This document shows positions 1 to 6,908 of a DNA stretch of 13,155 nt, in pieces. The stretch spans positions 1 through 13,155 of the forward strand of contig JALOQH010000025.1 of assembly GCA_025453475.1 (NCBI GenBank). The letters are read 5' to 3'. Positions within the stretch are counted from its first letter, which is position 1. The number at the start of each line of letters is the position of its first letter. Under the pieces are notes generated by a model that made no database searches, was not told the origin of the DNA, and saw only the letters and a list, made by a program, of their open reading frames with translations. Made by a program: the position numbers and the translations under genes. The stretch is from an archaeon. Its GTDB lineage: Archaea > Nanobdellota > Nanobdellia > Pacearchaeales > GW2011-AR1.

Positions 1-1232
1 TTGTAGTTCCCCCGTATCATCTTATACGTCGATAGTACAAGTATCAACGGATAGACTGTGAGATAAACAAGACTATAAAACAATAGGTTAAAAATGTTGC
101 CCCTTTTCTCTTTTTCAATTTTCATCTCTCCAAGCCCGTAAATCGTGAAAAACAGCCCCAAAAAGAATAATGCTGCGCCGAAAAAGTTAAGAATAGACGG
201 TGCAAAGCTAAGCTCCTGGAGGTGCATGATTGAGCTTCCTGCATATAGCGAGTATTTCAAATCAAGATATCGAATCAGAAGCCCTCTCCCAGTGAGATAT
301 GTAAAAAGAACTATCCCGAAGAAACCAAGGAACATCGAGAAAGTGAAAAAAGGCAGTATAAACGCTCCAAGCATTCCCTTTCTGAAAAGCACATTGATAT
401 ATTTTAGCATGCACTGCTTTCCGCCGATATTCCATCTTATTCTCTGCCTCACCCACTTCATCAGCTCGCTCGGAGTCTCAGAATGCACTCTTGTTGCAAG
501 GCACATTCTTGCCTTATAGCCATAATAGTTCATTCTCCACACAATTTCAATATCCTGCGTTATGTTCTTTGTGTCAAATAGCCCCACTTCAATGAGTATC
601 TTCTTTTTGTAGAGCGCAAAAGGCCCCGGCGTGACATAAACCCCGTCAATAAAATCAAGAAGTTTCCTGCTCCACGCAATTATCGCATATTCTATCGCTT
701 GCAGTTTCTGCATGAACTTTTTAGGGTTTCTGGCAAGCACCGCGCACGTAACAGCCCCGACTTTTTCGTCATTTTGCAGATAGCCTATCATCTTCCGCAA
801 TGCATCCCGGTCCGGAGTCGAATCAGCATCAGCAACCGCAACATAATCATACTTCGCAGCCCTAACTCCGATATTTGTCGGCTCAGCAGCTCCGCCGGAA
901 TTTCTTTTGTTTACAATGACTCTTACATTTGGATATTTCTTGGCGTATCTTCTTGCCACCTCTGCAGAATTATCCTTGGACTTGTCATCCACAACAATTA
1001 TCTCAATCATATTCCTCGGGTAATCGAGATTCAAAAGCGATTCTATGGTTTTTCCGATATTCTCGCCTTCATTATAACATGGCACAACAATGCTTACCGG
1101 TTCAAGCTTCCTTGCAGGAGGATAAGCAAACAATTCTTTCCTGTTTCTCACATAAAGAAGCAGAAGGAAGCTTGTCATGTAAAGTCCCACAAACATATAA
1201 AAGAAGAATAGGAAGTCTACAAAATTAGGCAT
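1..1232 (-). CDS. Membrane-bound processive family 2 glycosyltransferase, 3' end beyond the window
   Basis: I translated this strand directly. The reading frame is open from an ATG at 1232 to the left edge, giving 410 codons and no stop. The order is an N-terminal membrane segment (about residues 4-27), a GT-A catalytic domain, then several hydrophobic segments from about residue 285 on. Catalytic motifs of processive GT2 enzymes (PgaC/IcaA, hyaluronan and cellulose synthases) are present: VVDD (80-83), the DxD motif in ADADS (D135, D137), TQDIE (225-229, in place of the usual ED) and QRIRW (263-267). The family transfers sugars from nucleotide-sugar donors at the cytoplasmic face and often extrudes the polymer. 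The polymer made here cannot be told from sequence. The start lies 1 base after the scpB stop, with GGAGAG upstream inside scpB, so translation is probably coupled. A single-sugar dolichol-type transferase is a less likely alternative. Confidence 0.88.
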   Translation of the reverse strand, partial: MPNFVDFLFFFYMFVGLYMTSFLLLLYVRNRKELFAYPPARKLEPVSIVVPCYNEGENIGKTIESLLNLDYPRNMIEIIVVDDKSKDNSAEVARRYAKKYPNVRVIVNKRNSGGAAEPTNIGVRAAKYDYVAVADADSTPDRDALRKMIGYLQNDEKVGAVTCAVLARNPKKFMQKLQAIEYAIIAWSRKLLDFIDGVYVTPGPFALYKKKILIEVGLFDTKNITQDIEIVWRMNYYGYKARMCLATRVHSETPSELMKWVRQRIRWNIGGKQCMLKYINVLFRKGMLGAFILPFFTFSMFLGFFGIVLFTYLTGRGLLIRYLDLKYSLYAGSSIMHLQELSFAPSILNFFGAALFFLGLFFTIYGLGEMKIEKEKRGNIFNLLFYSLVYLTVYPLILVLSTYKMIRGNY

Positions 1233-1233
1233 T

Positions 1234-1815
1234 TTAGCTCTCTCCGCTCATCTCTTTTTTCTCTTCGTTTTTTTCAGTATTCTCGTCTTTCTCCCGGATT
1301 CCAAACAATCCTTCTTCCTCTCCTCCAAGACTGAAATATTCAAAAAATGTTTCATTTAGGCTCAGCTCAGATGTATGCCCCATCTTTTTTTTGTTTACAA
1401 GCCCGAGCTCGACAAACTTCTTTATATGGTCGTAGGATTTGTTTCCCCTTATTTTTACAATGACGCTCTGCTTTATCGGCTGCTTGTATGCAATTATTGC
1501 CAGAGTCTCCTGCTCAGCTTTAGAAAATTCGGAGTTTCCACCCGCGAGTCTGTTAACCATCCAGACATACTGCTGCGAGACATCCATTTTCCACATGCTG
1601 TTCTTGTGAACTATCTCAAGTCCCTTTTCCCTGTATCTGTCGCTCAGGTCCTCAAGAACTTTCTTCAAAAGAATAGGATTTACATCAGTCAGGGCAACAA
1701 GCTCCTGGACACTCATAAATCTCCCTGCTACAAAAAGCGCAGCTTCAACTTTTCTCATGCTCTCTTCTTCAATTTCCTTGTCAATCTCTTCAATGCTTTC
1801 TTTGCTCAGTTCCAT
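1234..1815 (-). CDS. scpB: Segregation and condensation protein ScpB
   Basis: The 193-residue protein has the two winged-helix domains of ScpB, at about residues 20-90 and 97-165. The family hallmarks are KVEAALFVAG (22-31) and LAIIAYKQPIKQS (105-117) leading into the IRG segment. ScpB dimers bind the kleisin ScpA and, with SMC, form the prokaryotic condensin that compacts and separates chromosomes. The last ~28 residues are Glu/Lys-rich and probably disordered, which is common in this family. Neither scpA nor smc is within the window. The gene starts 53 bases after the SpoIIM-like gene, and that gap contains a TTTTAAAA box and a GGGGA purine run, so it may have its own promoter as well as read-through. 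The glycosyltransferase follows after 1 base. Confidence 0.9.
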   Translation of the reverse strand: MELSKESIEEIDKEIEEESMRKVEAALFVAGRFMSVQELVALTDVNPILLKKVLEDLSDRYREKGLEIVHKNSMWKMDVSQQYVWMVNRLAGGNSEFSKAEQETLAIIAYKQPIKQSVIVKIRGNKSYDHIKKFVELGLVNKKKMGHTSELSLNETFFEYFSLGGEEEGLFGIREKDENTEKNEEKKEMSGES

Positions 1816-1868
1816 GCCAATTATCCCCTGTTATTCACAATTATTGTTATTCTAATGACTTTTAAAAG

Positions 1869-2471
1869 TTATTTGTACAGAAATATAAGGACGCCCTCTA
1901 TTATTGCTGCAACCACAAGAAGAGGGACAATTATGCAGAAAAACAAAATCAGCGAGTAAAGAAGCCTTTTTCTTAATTCTTCAATCTTGTTCTTCGAGAA
2001 CAAGAACATCCCGAGCTTTAATCCCAATCCGAGAGATAGAAATATTGCAGGCAGTTCAAATATGCCGTGGGGTAGAATTCTCCAAAATTCTCCGACTCCG
2101 GATTCAGCAAAAATCTTGCGGAACACATATCCCAAGACAACTCCGTTTGAAAGAGCATTCAAAACAGGAAAAATTCCGAAAAACATCCCAAAAATCAGCC
2201 CGTACAATGCGCTCTGCAGATTATTCCCAAAAATAAAAAGAATCAGCTTGAATGTGCTTAATCCTTCAATTTTCCCGAGAATCTCCTTCAATAAATCCTC
2301 AATAAACCCCAGCTCTTCATAATATGCTGCTCCCAAAAGGATGCTCGCTGCAAAAATCAGCATGACTGCGTAAATATAATTCCTGCTCTCGCCAAGATAT
2401 CCAACCGCCTCCGAGAAAAAATTCCTGAAACTCTTCTTTTTCTCTTTTTTATTTTTAATTTTGGCTCTCAT
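1869..2471 (-). CDS. SpoIIM-family (DUF95) integral membrane protein
   Basis: This 200-residue protein has a basic cytoplasmic N-terminus (1-20) and hydrophobic segments near 33-50, 75-118, 133-157 and 170-198. The family signatures are visible: NNLQSALYG (83-91) followed by a Gly-rich hydrophobic run and NALSNG (105-110), then LPHGIFELPA (133-142), which is the most conserved part of the stage II sporulation protein M family. In Bacillus, SpoIIM belongs to a peptidoglycan-degrading complex of sporulation. Archaeal members are common, and their role is not established; sporulation is not implied here. Its ATG overlaps the stop of the upstream rhomboid gene (ATGA, 2468-2471), so the two are likely translationally coupled. 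Confidence 0.85.
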   Translation of the reverse strand: MRAKIKNKKEKKKSFRNFFSEAVGYLGESRNYIYAVMLIFAASILLGAAYYEELGFIEDLLKEILGKIEGLSTFKLILFIFGNNLQSALYGLIFGMFFGIFPVLNALSNGVVLGYVFRKIFAESGVGEFWRILPHGIFELPAIFLSLGLGLKLGMFLFSKNKIEELRKRLLYSLILFFCIIVPLLVVAAIIEGVLIFLYK

Positions 2472-3172
2472 CTGAAATAATTCTGCAGCATCTTTACTTT
2501 CTTTTTGAATTTTACCCTAAGATAAAGCCCATAAGCCATGCCTGCGAGGAATCCTCCGAAATGAGCCATGTTGCCGATTCCGATATCGCCAAAGAATGAA
2601 ACAACCCAGACAAGCACCAGCACCGCAGGTATCATAATATACCCCGGGAGCGAGAAGAAAGGGATAAAGATTATTCCGAATCTCATTTTTGGAAGAAGAA
2701 CCACATACAAGCCAGCTATTGCGAATATCGCGCCAGAGGCTCCAATCATGAAGGCAGAAGGCGAGCCGATAATGTTCTCCCACACTCCAAATCCGAAATA
2801 TCCTGCCATTACCGCAGAGAGCAGCCCGGCAAAAACCCCGGAGATTAAGTAAAACCAGGTGAATCTCTTTCGCCCGATTATTCTCTCGCACAGATTTCCC
2901 AGGGAAAACAAAGCAATCATGTTCACGAGGAGATGAAAGAAAGTTACATGCGAGAACATGTGCGTTAATATGGTCCAGAGATATTTTCCTGCCAGAAAGT
3001 TGTCCGCATTCAGAGCGAAATACTTCACAAACTCCGGATTTATAATCAGCAGCACCACTTCAATTATAGAAAAAACCACGCAAATCGCAACAATCCACCA
3101 AACCGCGCTCTTTTCCCCGAGCCTCTTCCAAAAACCACCCTCGTTCTTTAATCTGTAAACCGTAGAACTCAT
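2468..3172 (-). CDS. Rhomboid-family intramembrane serine protease
   Basis: The product has 234 residues and about six membrane segments. The catalytic Ser is in GASGAIF (S146) and the catalytic His in AHFGGFLAG (H204). The oxyanion-hole HxxxN motif is present as H80-LLV-N84, so the enzyme should be active. Rhomboids cleave substrate proteins inside or next to their membrane segments; the substrate here is unknown. A basic C-terminal tail (about 218-234) should lie in the cytoplasm. The ATG lies 7 bases after the stop of the TFE-alpha gene, with a GAGGAG run about 11 bases upstream inside that gene. The 3' end overlaps the SpoIIM-family gene by four bases, so the two membrane proteins may be made in a fixed ratio. 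Confidence 0.93.
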   Translation of the reverse strand: MSSTVYRLKNEGGFWKRLGEKSAVWWIVAICVVFSIIEVVLLIINPEFVKYFALNADNFLAGKYLWTILTHMFSHVTFFHLLVNMIALFSLGNLCERIIGRKRFTWFYLISGVFAGLLSAVMAGYFGFGVWENIIGSPSAFMIGASGAIFAIAGLYVVLLPKMRFGIIFIPFFSLPGYIMIPAVLVLVWVVSFFGDIGIGNMAHFGGFLAGMAYGLYLRVKFKKKVKMLQNYFR

Positions 3173-3179
3173 TTCAGGA

Positions 3180-3896
3180 CTATCTCCTCAAAAACTTCTT
3201 TAGCTTGCTCTTGAAGCTGCTGGCTGTGAAACTCTTTTTCTTAGCCTTTTTCACTTTTTTCTTTCCTTTTTTCATCTCTCTTTCTTTTTTCTTCTTTTTC
3301 AGCGCCCTTTCCTTTGACTTCTTCCTTGCTTCAGCGCGGATTTTTCTCTGCTTGACCGATTCTTCTTTCTTTGAGATGACCTCTATCTCCTGATTCACGC
3401 CTGCAAGGATTCCCTCAAGCTTTGCAATCTCCTTCTCAAGATTCTCAACTTCCTTTCCCTTGTCCTTTAACTGCATAACTTCCCCGCACTCGGGGCAGGT
3501 ATACTGATATTGCAGCGCATTTTCCTCATTCGACTCAATCTGGCAGTTCGGGCAATGGAAGAACTTCTCGGTTTTCCTCTTGTTAAGCTGCGCCTTCATC
3601 CCATCCAGACTGCCCAAAAGATGATCCCTGAACTTAATCAGCCCCTTTCCTGTATTCAATGTCCAGAAATAGATATACCAACCACCCTTCTTTCTGTCCT
3701 TCTTTCTGGTGAAGCTTACAATGCCCTCGTCCCCAAGTTTGTAGAGGATGTTTCTTGTCTGGTTGATAGTCAATTTCAGCTTTTTAGCAATAAGAAATTC
3801 GTTCACATTTTTCTTGTCATGCAGCAGGTCTACGATAGGAGACGCCTGCTGCCCTGCAATTGAAGACACTACTGTTTTGAGAAGGTTAACCTGCAT
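3180..3896 (-). CDS. tfe: Transcription initiation factor TFE alpha (TFIIE-alpha homologue) with a long basic tail
   Basis: The 238-residue protein has the TFE-alpha layout: an N-terminal winged helix (about 15-92, with an IxQTxRNILYKL-like recognition region at 44-54 and a basic wing at 62-72), a linker, and a zinc ribbon with C115-x2-C118 and C134-x2-C137. Archaeal TFE stabilises the open complex of RNA polymerase with TBP and TFB. After the ribbon comes a coiled-coil stretch (about 145-180), then an unusually Lys/Arg-rich tail (about 182-238). That tail could bind nucleic acid; this is inference. Typical archaeal TFE-alpha ends soon after the zinc ribbon. A TATA-like box with a purine-rich element lies about 25 bases before the ATG, so the mRNA is probably leaderless. 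It heads the run TFE, rhomboid, SpoIIM-like. Confidence 0.88.
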   Translation of the reverse strand: MQVNLLKTVVSSIAGQQASPIVDLLHDKKNVNEFLIAKKLKLTINQTRNILYKLGDEGIVSFTRKKDRKKGGWYIYFWTLNTGKGLIKFRDHLLGSLDGMKAQLNKRKTEKFFHCPNCQIESNEENALQYQYTCPECGEVMQLKDKGKEVENLEKEIAKLEGILAGVNQEIEVISKKEESVKQRKIRAEARKKSKERALKKKKKEREMKKGKKKVKKAKKKSFTASSFKSKLKKFLRR

Positions 3897-3996
3897 ATAT
3901 CTTTTTAAAGCAGTCCGATTAAAAACCTTTCTAACGAGTTGTTACTATTATGTAATTAATATAAATATATTTAAATCATTTTTTAAATATAAAGGT
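3897..3996. promoter_or_regulatory. Divergent promoter region between tfe and the coiled-coil gene pair
   Basis: This 100-base AT-rich gap separates divergent genes. On the minus strand, a GAAAGG element (BRE-like) precedes TTTTTAAT (3918-3925), centred about 25 bases before the tfe ATG at 3896. On the plus strand, TATAAATATATTTA (about 3960-3973) is centred some 29-30 bases before the ATG at 3997. Both spacings fit leaderless transcription. No convincing Shine-Dalgarno precedes either start. Confidence 0.6.
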
Positions 3997-4425
3997 ATGT
4001 TTTGGAATAAAAAAGAGGACAAAAAGGGTCTGCCTGAGTTGCCCCCTTTGAACACGCCTTCTAAGCCGTTTGAGATGCCCGAAGAAGAGCCAGAAAAGCA
4101 GGAATTCCCGGATGTGCCAAAAGAAAGAACCCCTAAGATTAAAGAGATAGAGGAATGGAATCCCCCAGCGCCTGCCCAGGCCGCAGAGATAAAATCCGGA
4201 AAGAAAGCAGAAGATGTTTATGTCAAACTTGACAGATTCCACTCTGCAAGAAAAGCGCTTTTCAGTGCAAGAGACAAATTAAAGGAGCTCGAAGAGCTTA
4301 TGAAGAAGATTCGCGAAGCAAGAATGCGCGAGGAACAAGAGTTAGCATCCTGGGAAGACGAGATTAATTCTGTCAAATCCAAAGTAGAGGATGTTACAAA
4401 GAACATCTTCGAGAAAATAGAATGA
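3997..4425 (+). CDS. Conserved-looking hypothetical protein with a Pro/Glu-rich N-terminus and a helical C-terminal domain
   Basis: I do not recognise a characterised family. I chose the ATG at 3997 because the promoter is placed correctly for it; the frame is open further upstream, but that part runs through the divergent promoter and overlaps tfe. The 142-residue product begins MFWNKKEDKK. A Pro/Glu/Lys-rich and probably disordered stretch fills about 11-66. From about 72 to 142 there is an amphipathic, probably coiled-coil helical domain (starting AEDVYVKLDRFHSARKAL). There is no signal peptide and no membrane segment. The stop overlaps the start of the next gene (ATGA at 4422-4425), so the two products may act together. 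My impression is that similar pairs occur in DPANN archaea, but I cannot verify this here. Confidence 0.72.
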   Translation: MFWNKKEDKKGLPELPPLNTPSKPFEMPEEEPEKQEFPDVPKERTPKIKEIEEWNPPAPAQAAEIKSGKKAEDVYVKLDRFHSARKALFSARDKLKELEELMKKIREARMREEQELASWEDEINSVKSKVEDVTKNIFEKIE

Positions 4426-4976
4426 GCGGCGAATTCGTGAGGATAACTCCTCCTGAACAAGTCTACGGCGAATCCAATTTACTGCAATCTCAGCTCGATC
4501 TTCTTACAATTCTCAAGCAATATCAGGAATATGAAGCTCTCAGAAAACTCGAACTCCTGACAAAGATAGAAGTCAAGAAGAAAGTCGCAGAGTTAAAGGA
4601 AGACTTGGATCTTCTCAACAAGCTTCTTCCGGAATCAAAACTTGAAGTTGAGAAGGAAAAAGAAGCCCAGCTCATAAAAGAAATTGTTGCAGAAGTTCAA
4701 AAGGAAGTAAAAATAGAAACACTGAAGGAAAAGAGAGCAGAAGAACTAAGAAAAGCAAAACTCCTTAAGGCAGCATTAAAACGCAAGGAAGAAGAAAGAA
4801 GAAGGGAAGAAGAGGCAAAGAAAGCTCTCGAAAGAAAAGCAAAAGAGCAGATAAGAGAGCAGGCAAGAAAAGAAGCTCTCGAAAGGCAAAAACAGGAAGC
4901 AGTCGCCCAGCCAAAATCTCTCTCACTGGACCAGGAACTGGCAGAAATCAAGAAGAAGCTTTCCAGATTGCATTGA
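4422..4976 (+). CDS. Charged coiled-coil hypothetical protein, partner of the preceding gene
   Basis: The 184-residue product is not a family I recognise. Residues 1-75 have ordinary composition and look like a small helical domain, including an SQLDLLTILKQYQEYEAL segment. Residues 76-165 form a very charged Glu/Lys/Arg/Ala helix, likely a long coiled coil or single alpha-helix. A short Leu-rich end (168-184) finishes the protein. The start overlaps the previous stop by ATGA, so expression is probably coupled. No Cys, no zinc ligands, no signal peptide and no membrane segment are visible. A scaffold or adaptor role would fit, but nothing in the sequence proves it. The low-complexity middle will give spurious database matches to myosin- or SMC-like proteins. 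Confidence 0.72.
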   Translation: MSGEFVRITPPEQVYGESNLLQSQLDLLTILKQYQEYEALRKLELLTKIEVKKKVAELKEDLDLLNKLLPESKLEVEKEKEAQLIKEIVAEVQKEVKIETLKEKRAEELRKAKLLKAALKRKEEERRREEEAKKALERKAKEQIREQARKEALERQKQEAVAQPKSLSLDQELAEIKKKLSRLH

Positions 4977-5013
4977 ACGAGTATCTCCAGTTATAACTTC
5001 TGCTAATAAATGA

Positions 5014-5032
5014 TTTTTCTTCTGTCTTATTA
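5014..5032 (+). terminator. Possible U-rich terminator after the coiled-coil gene pair
   Basis: A T-rich run (TTTTTCTTCTGTCTTATT) lies about 40 bases after the stop at 4976 and before the alaS promoter. Archaeal polymerases terminate at U-rich tracts, often without a hairpin. Assignment is by position and composition only. Confidence 0.3.
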
Positions 5033-5088
5033 TATCTGGCGCTCTTTCCAAGTTCCAAAAAGCTTGACAACAAGCATCAAGCATAACT

Positions 5089-5097
5089 CTTAAATAT
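5089..5097 (+). promoter_or_regulatory. TATA-like box for alaS
   Basis: CTTAAATAT is centred about 25 bases before the alaS ATG at 5118. This predicts a leaderless or nearly leaderless mRNA. No Shine-Dalgarno is visible just before the start. The rest of the 141-base gap (4977-5117) holds only the T-rich run and no gene that I can support. Confidence 0.5.
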
Positions 5098-5117
5098 CTC
5101 CCTAATTTTAGCACATT

Positions 5118-6908
5118 ATGGCAATTAAAACCAGGGGAGATTTAATAAGAAGATACATAGATTTCTTCGTCTCGAAAAAGCATAAGGAAATTCCATCAGC
5201 ATCCCTAATACCAACAAATGACCCGACAGTTTTATTCACAACAGCAGGGATGCATCCTCTCGTGCCCTATCTGCTCGGGCACAAGCATCCTCTCGGTAAA
5301 CGCCTTGTAAACGTCCAGAAATGCATCAGGACAGGAGATATTGATGAAGTTGGAAATACAACCCACCACACTTTCTTTGAAATGCTTGGAAACTGGAGCC
5401 TCGGCGACTATTTCAAGAAAGAAGCAATTGAATTCTCTTTTGAGTTCCTCACAAAAGTGCTGAAAATACCCCTTGAAAAAATCGCAGTCACCTGTTTTGA
5501 AGGTGATAAAGACGCTCCAAAAGACGAAGAAGCAGCAAAAATCTGGCAATCTCTCGGGATATCAAAAGACAGAATAGCCTTCCTCCCCAAAAAAGACAAC
5601 TGGTGGGGTCCTGCAGGAGAAACAGGTCCATGCGGCCCGGATACCGAGATGTTCTTCTGGAAATCAAATGAAAAAGCTCCAAAGAAATTCAATCCAGAGG
5701 ATAAAACCTGGGTTGAAATCTGGAATGACGTCTTCATGCAGTATAACAAGAACAAGGAAGGCAAATTCGAACTCTCAAAGCAACAGAACGTAGATACAGG
5801 AATGGGCGTCGAACGCACTCTCGCAGTCCTAAATGGATTGGATGACAACTACCTCTCCTCGATTTTCCAGCCAGTGATAAAAGAAATTGAAAAAATCTCA
5901 AAGAAAAAATATTCAGGCAAAGAAAACCAGAAAGCCATGAGAATAATCGCAGACCATCTTAGAGCAGCAACATTTATTCTCGGAGATGAGCATGCAATCA
6001 AGCCCTCAAACCTCGGGCAGGGTTATGTTCTCCGAAGGCTAATCAGAAGAGCGATAAGATACGGCAGGCTTATCGGAATAAACAGCGCATTTGCATCAAA
6101 AATAGCAGAAGTTGTAATTCCCGTCTATCCAGACTATCCTGAGCTTCTTGCAAACAAGAAATTCATAATCGAAAATCTTAATGAAGAGGAAAAAAGGTTC
6201 AATGAAACACTTGAGCACGGAATGAAGAAGTTTGAGTCTCTTGTTTCCTCAAAAATAAAAGAAATTTCAGGCAAAGATGCCTTCCTGCTCTTCCAGTCCT
6301 TTGGATTCCCGATAGAAATGACAGTAGAACTTGCAAACGAAAGAGAAATCAAAGTCAATGAAAGAGATTACAAAGCTGAATTCGAGCACCATCAGGAGCT
6401 AAGCAGGACAGCTTCAGCCGGTCAATTCAAGTCAGGCCTGGCAGATTCTTCAAAACAGACAACAAAACTCCACACAGCCACACACATGCTCGATGAAACC
6501 ATAAGGCGCGTTCTGAAAGACAAAAACATCAAGCAAAGAGGCTCAAATATCACTCCAGAAAGATTAAGATTTGACTTTAACTTCCCAAGAAAGCTTGAAG
6601 AGAGTGAAATAAAAGAGATTGAAGAGACAATAAACAAAAAAATAAAGGAATCCCTCATTGTCAAAAGAGAAGAAATGCCTCTCAAGAAAGCAATTGAATC
6701 AGGAGCAGGCTATCTGCCAGGCGCAAAATATCCCGACCGCGTTTCCGTGTACACAATTGAGGATAAAGCAGACAAGCGCGGCTTCTTCAGCAAAGAAATT
6801 TGCACAGGCCCCCACGTAAGCAACACCTCCGAGTTAGGAAAATTCAAAATCGTCAAGGAAGAGTCTGTTGCCGCAGGTATCCGTAGGATTAAAGCAATTT
6901 TAGAATAA
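5118..6908 (+). CDS. alaS: Alanyl-tRNA synthetase, short bacterial/CPR-like form without the C-Ala domain
   Basis: This enzyme charges tRNA-Ala with alanine. The 596-residue protein begins directly with the class II core, without the N-terminal extension of archaeal AlaRS. Core motifs are PTNDPTVLFTTAGM (32-45), TFFEMLGNWSLGDYF (85-99) and the motif 3 segment VDTGMGVERT (225-234). The tRNA-binding helical region follows, with YVLRRLIRRAIRYG at 303-316. The editing domain is intact: H452-x3-H456 and C562-x3-H566 supply the four zinc ligands. The protein ends at about residue 596, just after the editing domain; canonical AlaRS is about 870-900 residues and carries a C-terminal C-Ala/DHHA1 domain that aids dimerisation and editing. 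Closely similar short enzymes are typical of CPR bacteria (established knowledge, no search run). The 3' end overlaps the convergent gene by 9 bases. Confidence 0.95.
   Translation: MAIKTRGDLIRRYIDFFVSKKHKEIPSASLIPTNDPTVLFTTAGMHPLVPYLLGHKHPLGKRLVNVQKCIRTGDIDEVGNTTHHTFFEMLGNWSLGDYFKKEAIEFSFEFLTKVLKIPLEKIAVTCFEGDKDAPKDEEAAKIWQSLGISKDRIAFLPKKDNWWGPAGETGPCGPDTEMFFWKSNEKAPKKFNPEDKTWVEIWNDVFMQYNKNKEGKFELSKQQNVDTGMGVERTLAVLNGLDDNYLSSIFQPVIKEIEKISKKKYSGKENQKAMRIIADHLRAATFILGDEHAIKPSNLGQGYVLRRLIRRAIRYGRLIGINSAFASKIAEVVIPVYPDYPELLANKKFIIENLNEEEKRFNETLEHGMKKFESLVSSKIKEISGKDAFLLFQSFGFPIEMTVELANEREIKVNERDYKAEFEHHQELSRTASAGQFKSGLADSSKQTTKLHTATHMLDETIRRVLKDKNIKQRGSNITPERLRFDFNFPRKLEESEIKEIEETINKKIKESLIVKREEMPLKKAIESGAGYLPGAKYPDRVSVYTIEDKADKRGFFSKEICTGPHVSNTSELGKFKIVKEESVAAGIRRIKAILE

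Noticed and set aside
699..1228. Plus-strand open frames opposite the glycosyltransferase and into scpB
   Set aside because: The minus-strand frame carries all GT2 catalytic motifs; the plus-strand products show no recognisable composition or motif.
3748..3996. Upstream in-frame extension of the first coiled-coil gene
   Set aside because: The open frame runs back through the AT-rich divergent promoter and into the tfe gene on the opposite strand. The ATG at 3997 fits the plus-strand TATA-like box and gives a sensible N-terminus.
4218..4951. Minus-strand open frames rich in Ser, Phe and Leu opposite the coiled-coil genes
   Set aside because: They are antisense images of Glu/Lys-rich codons; they have no start signals and biased composition.
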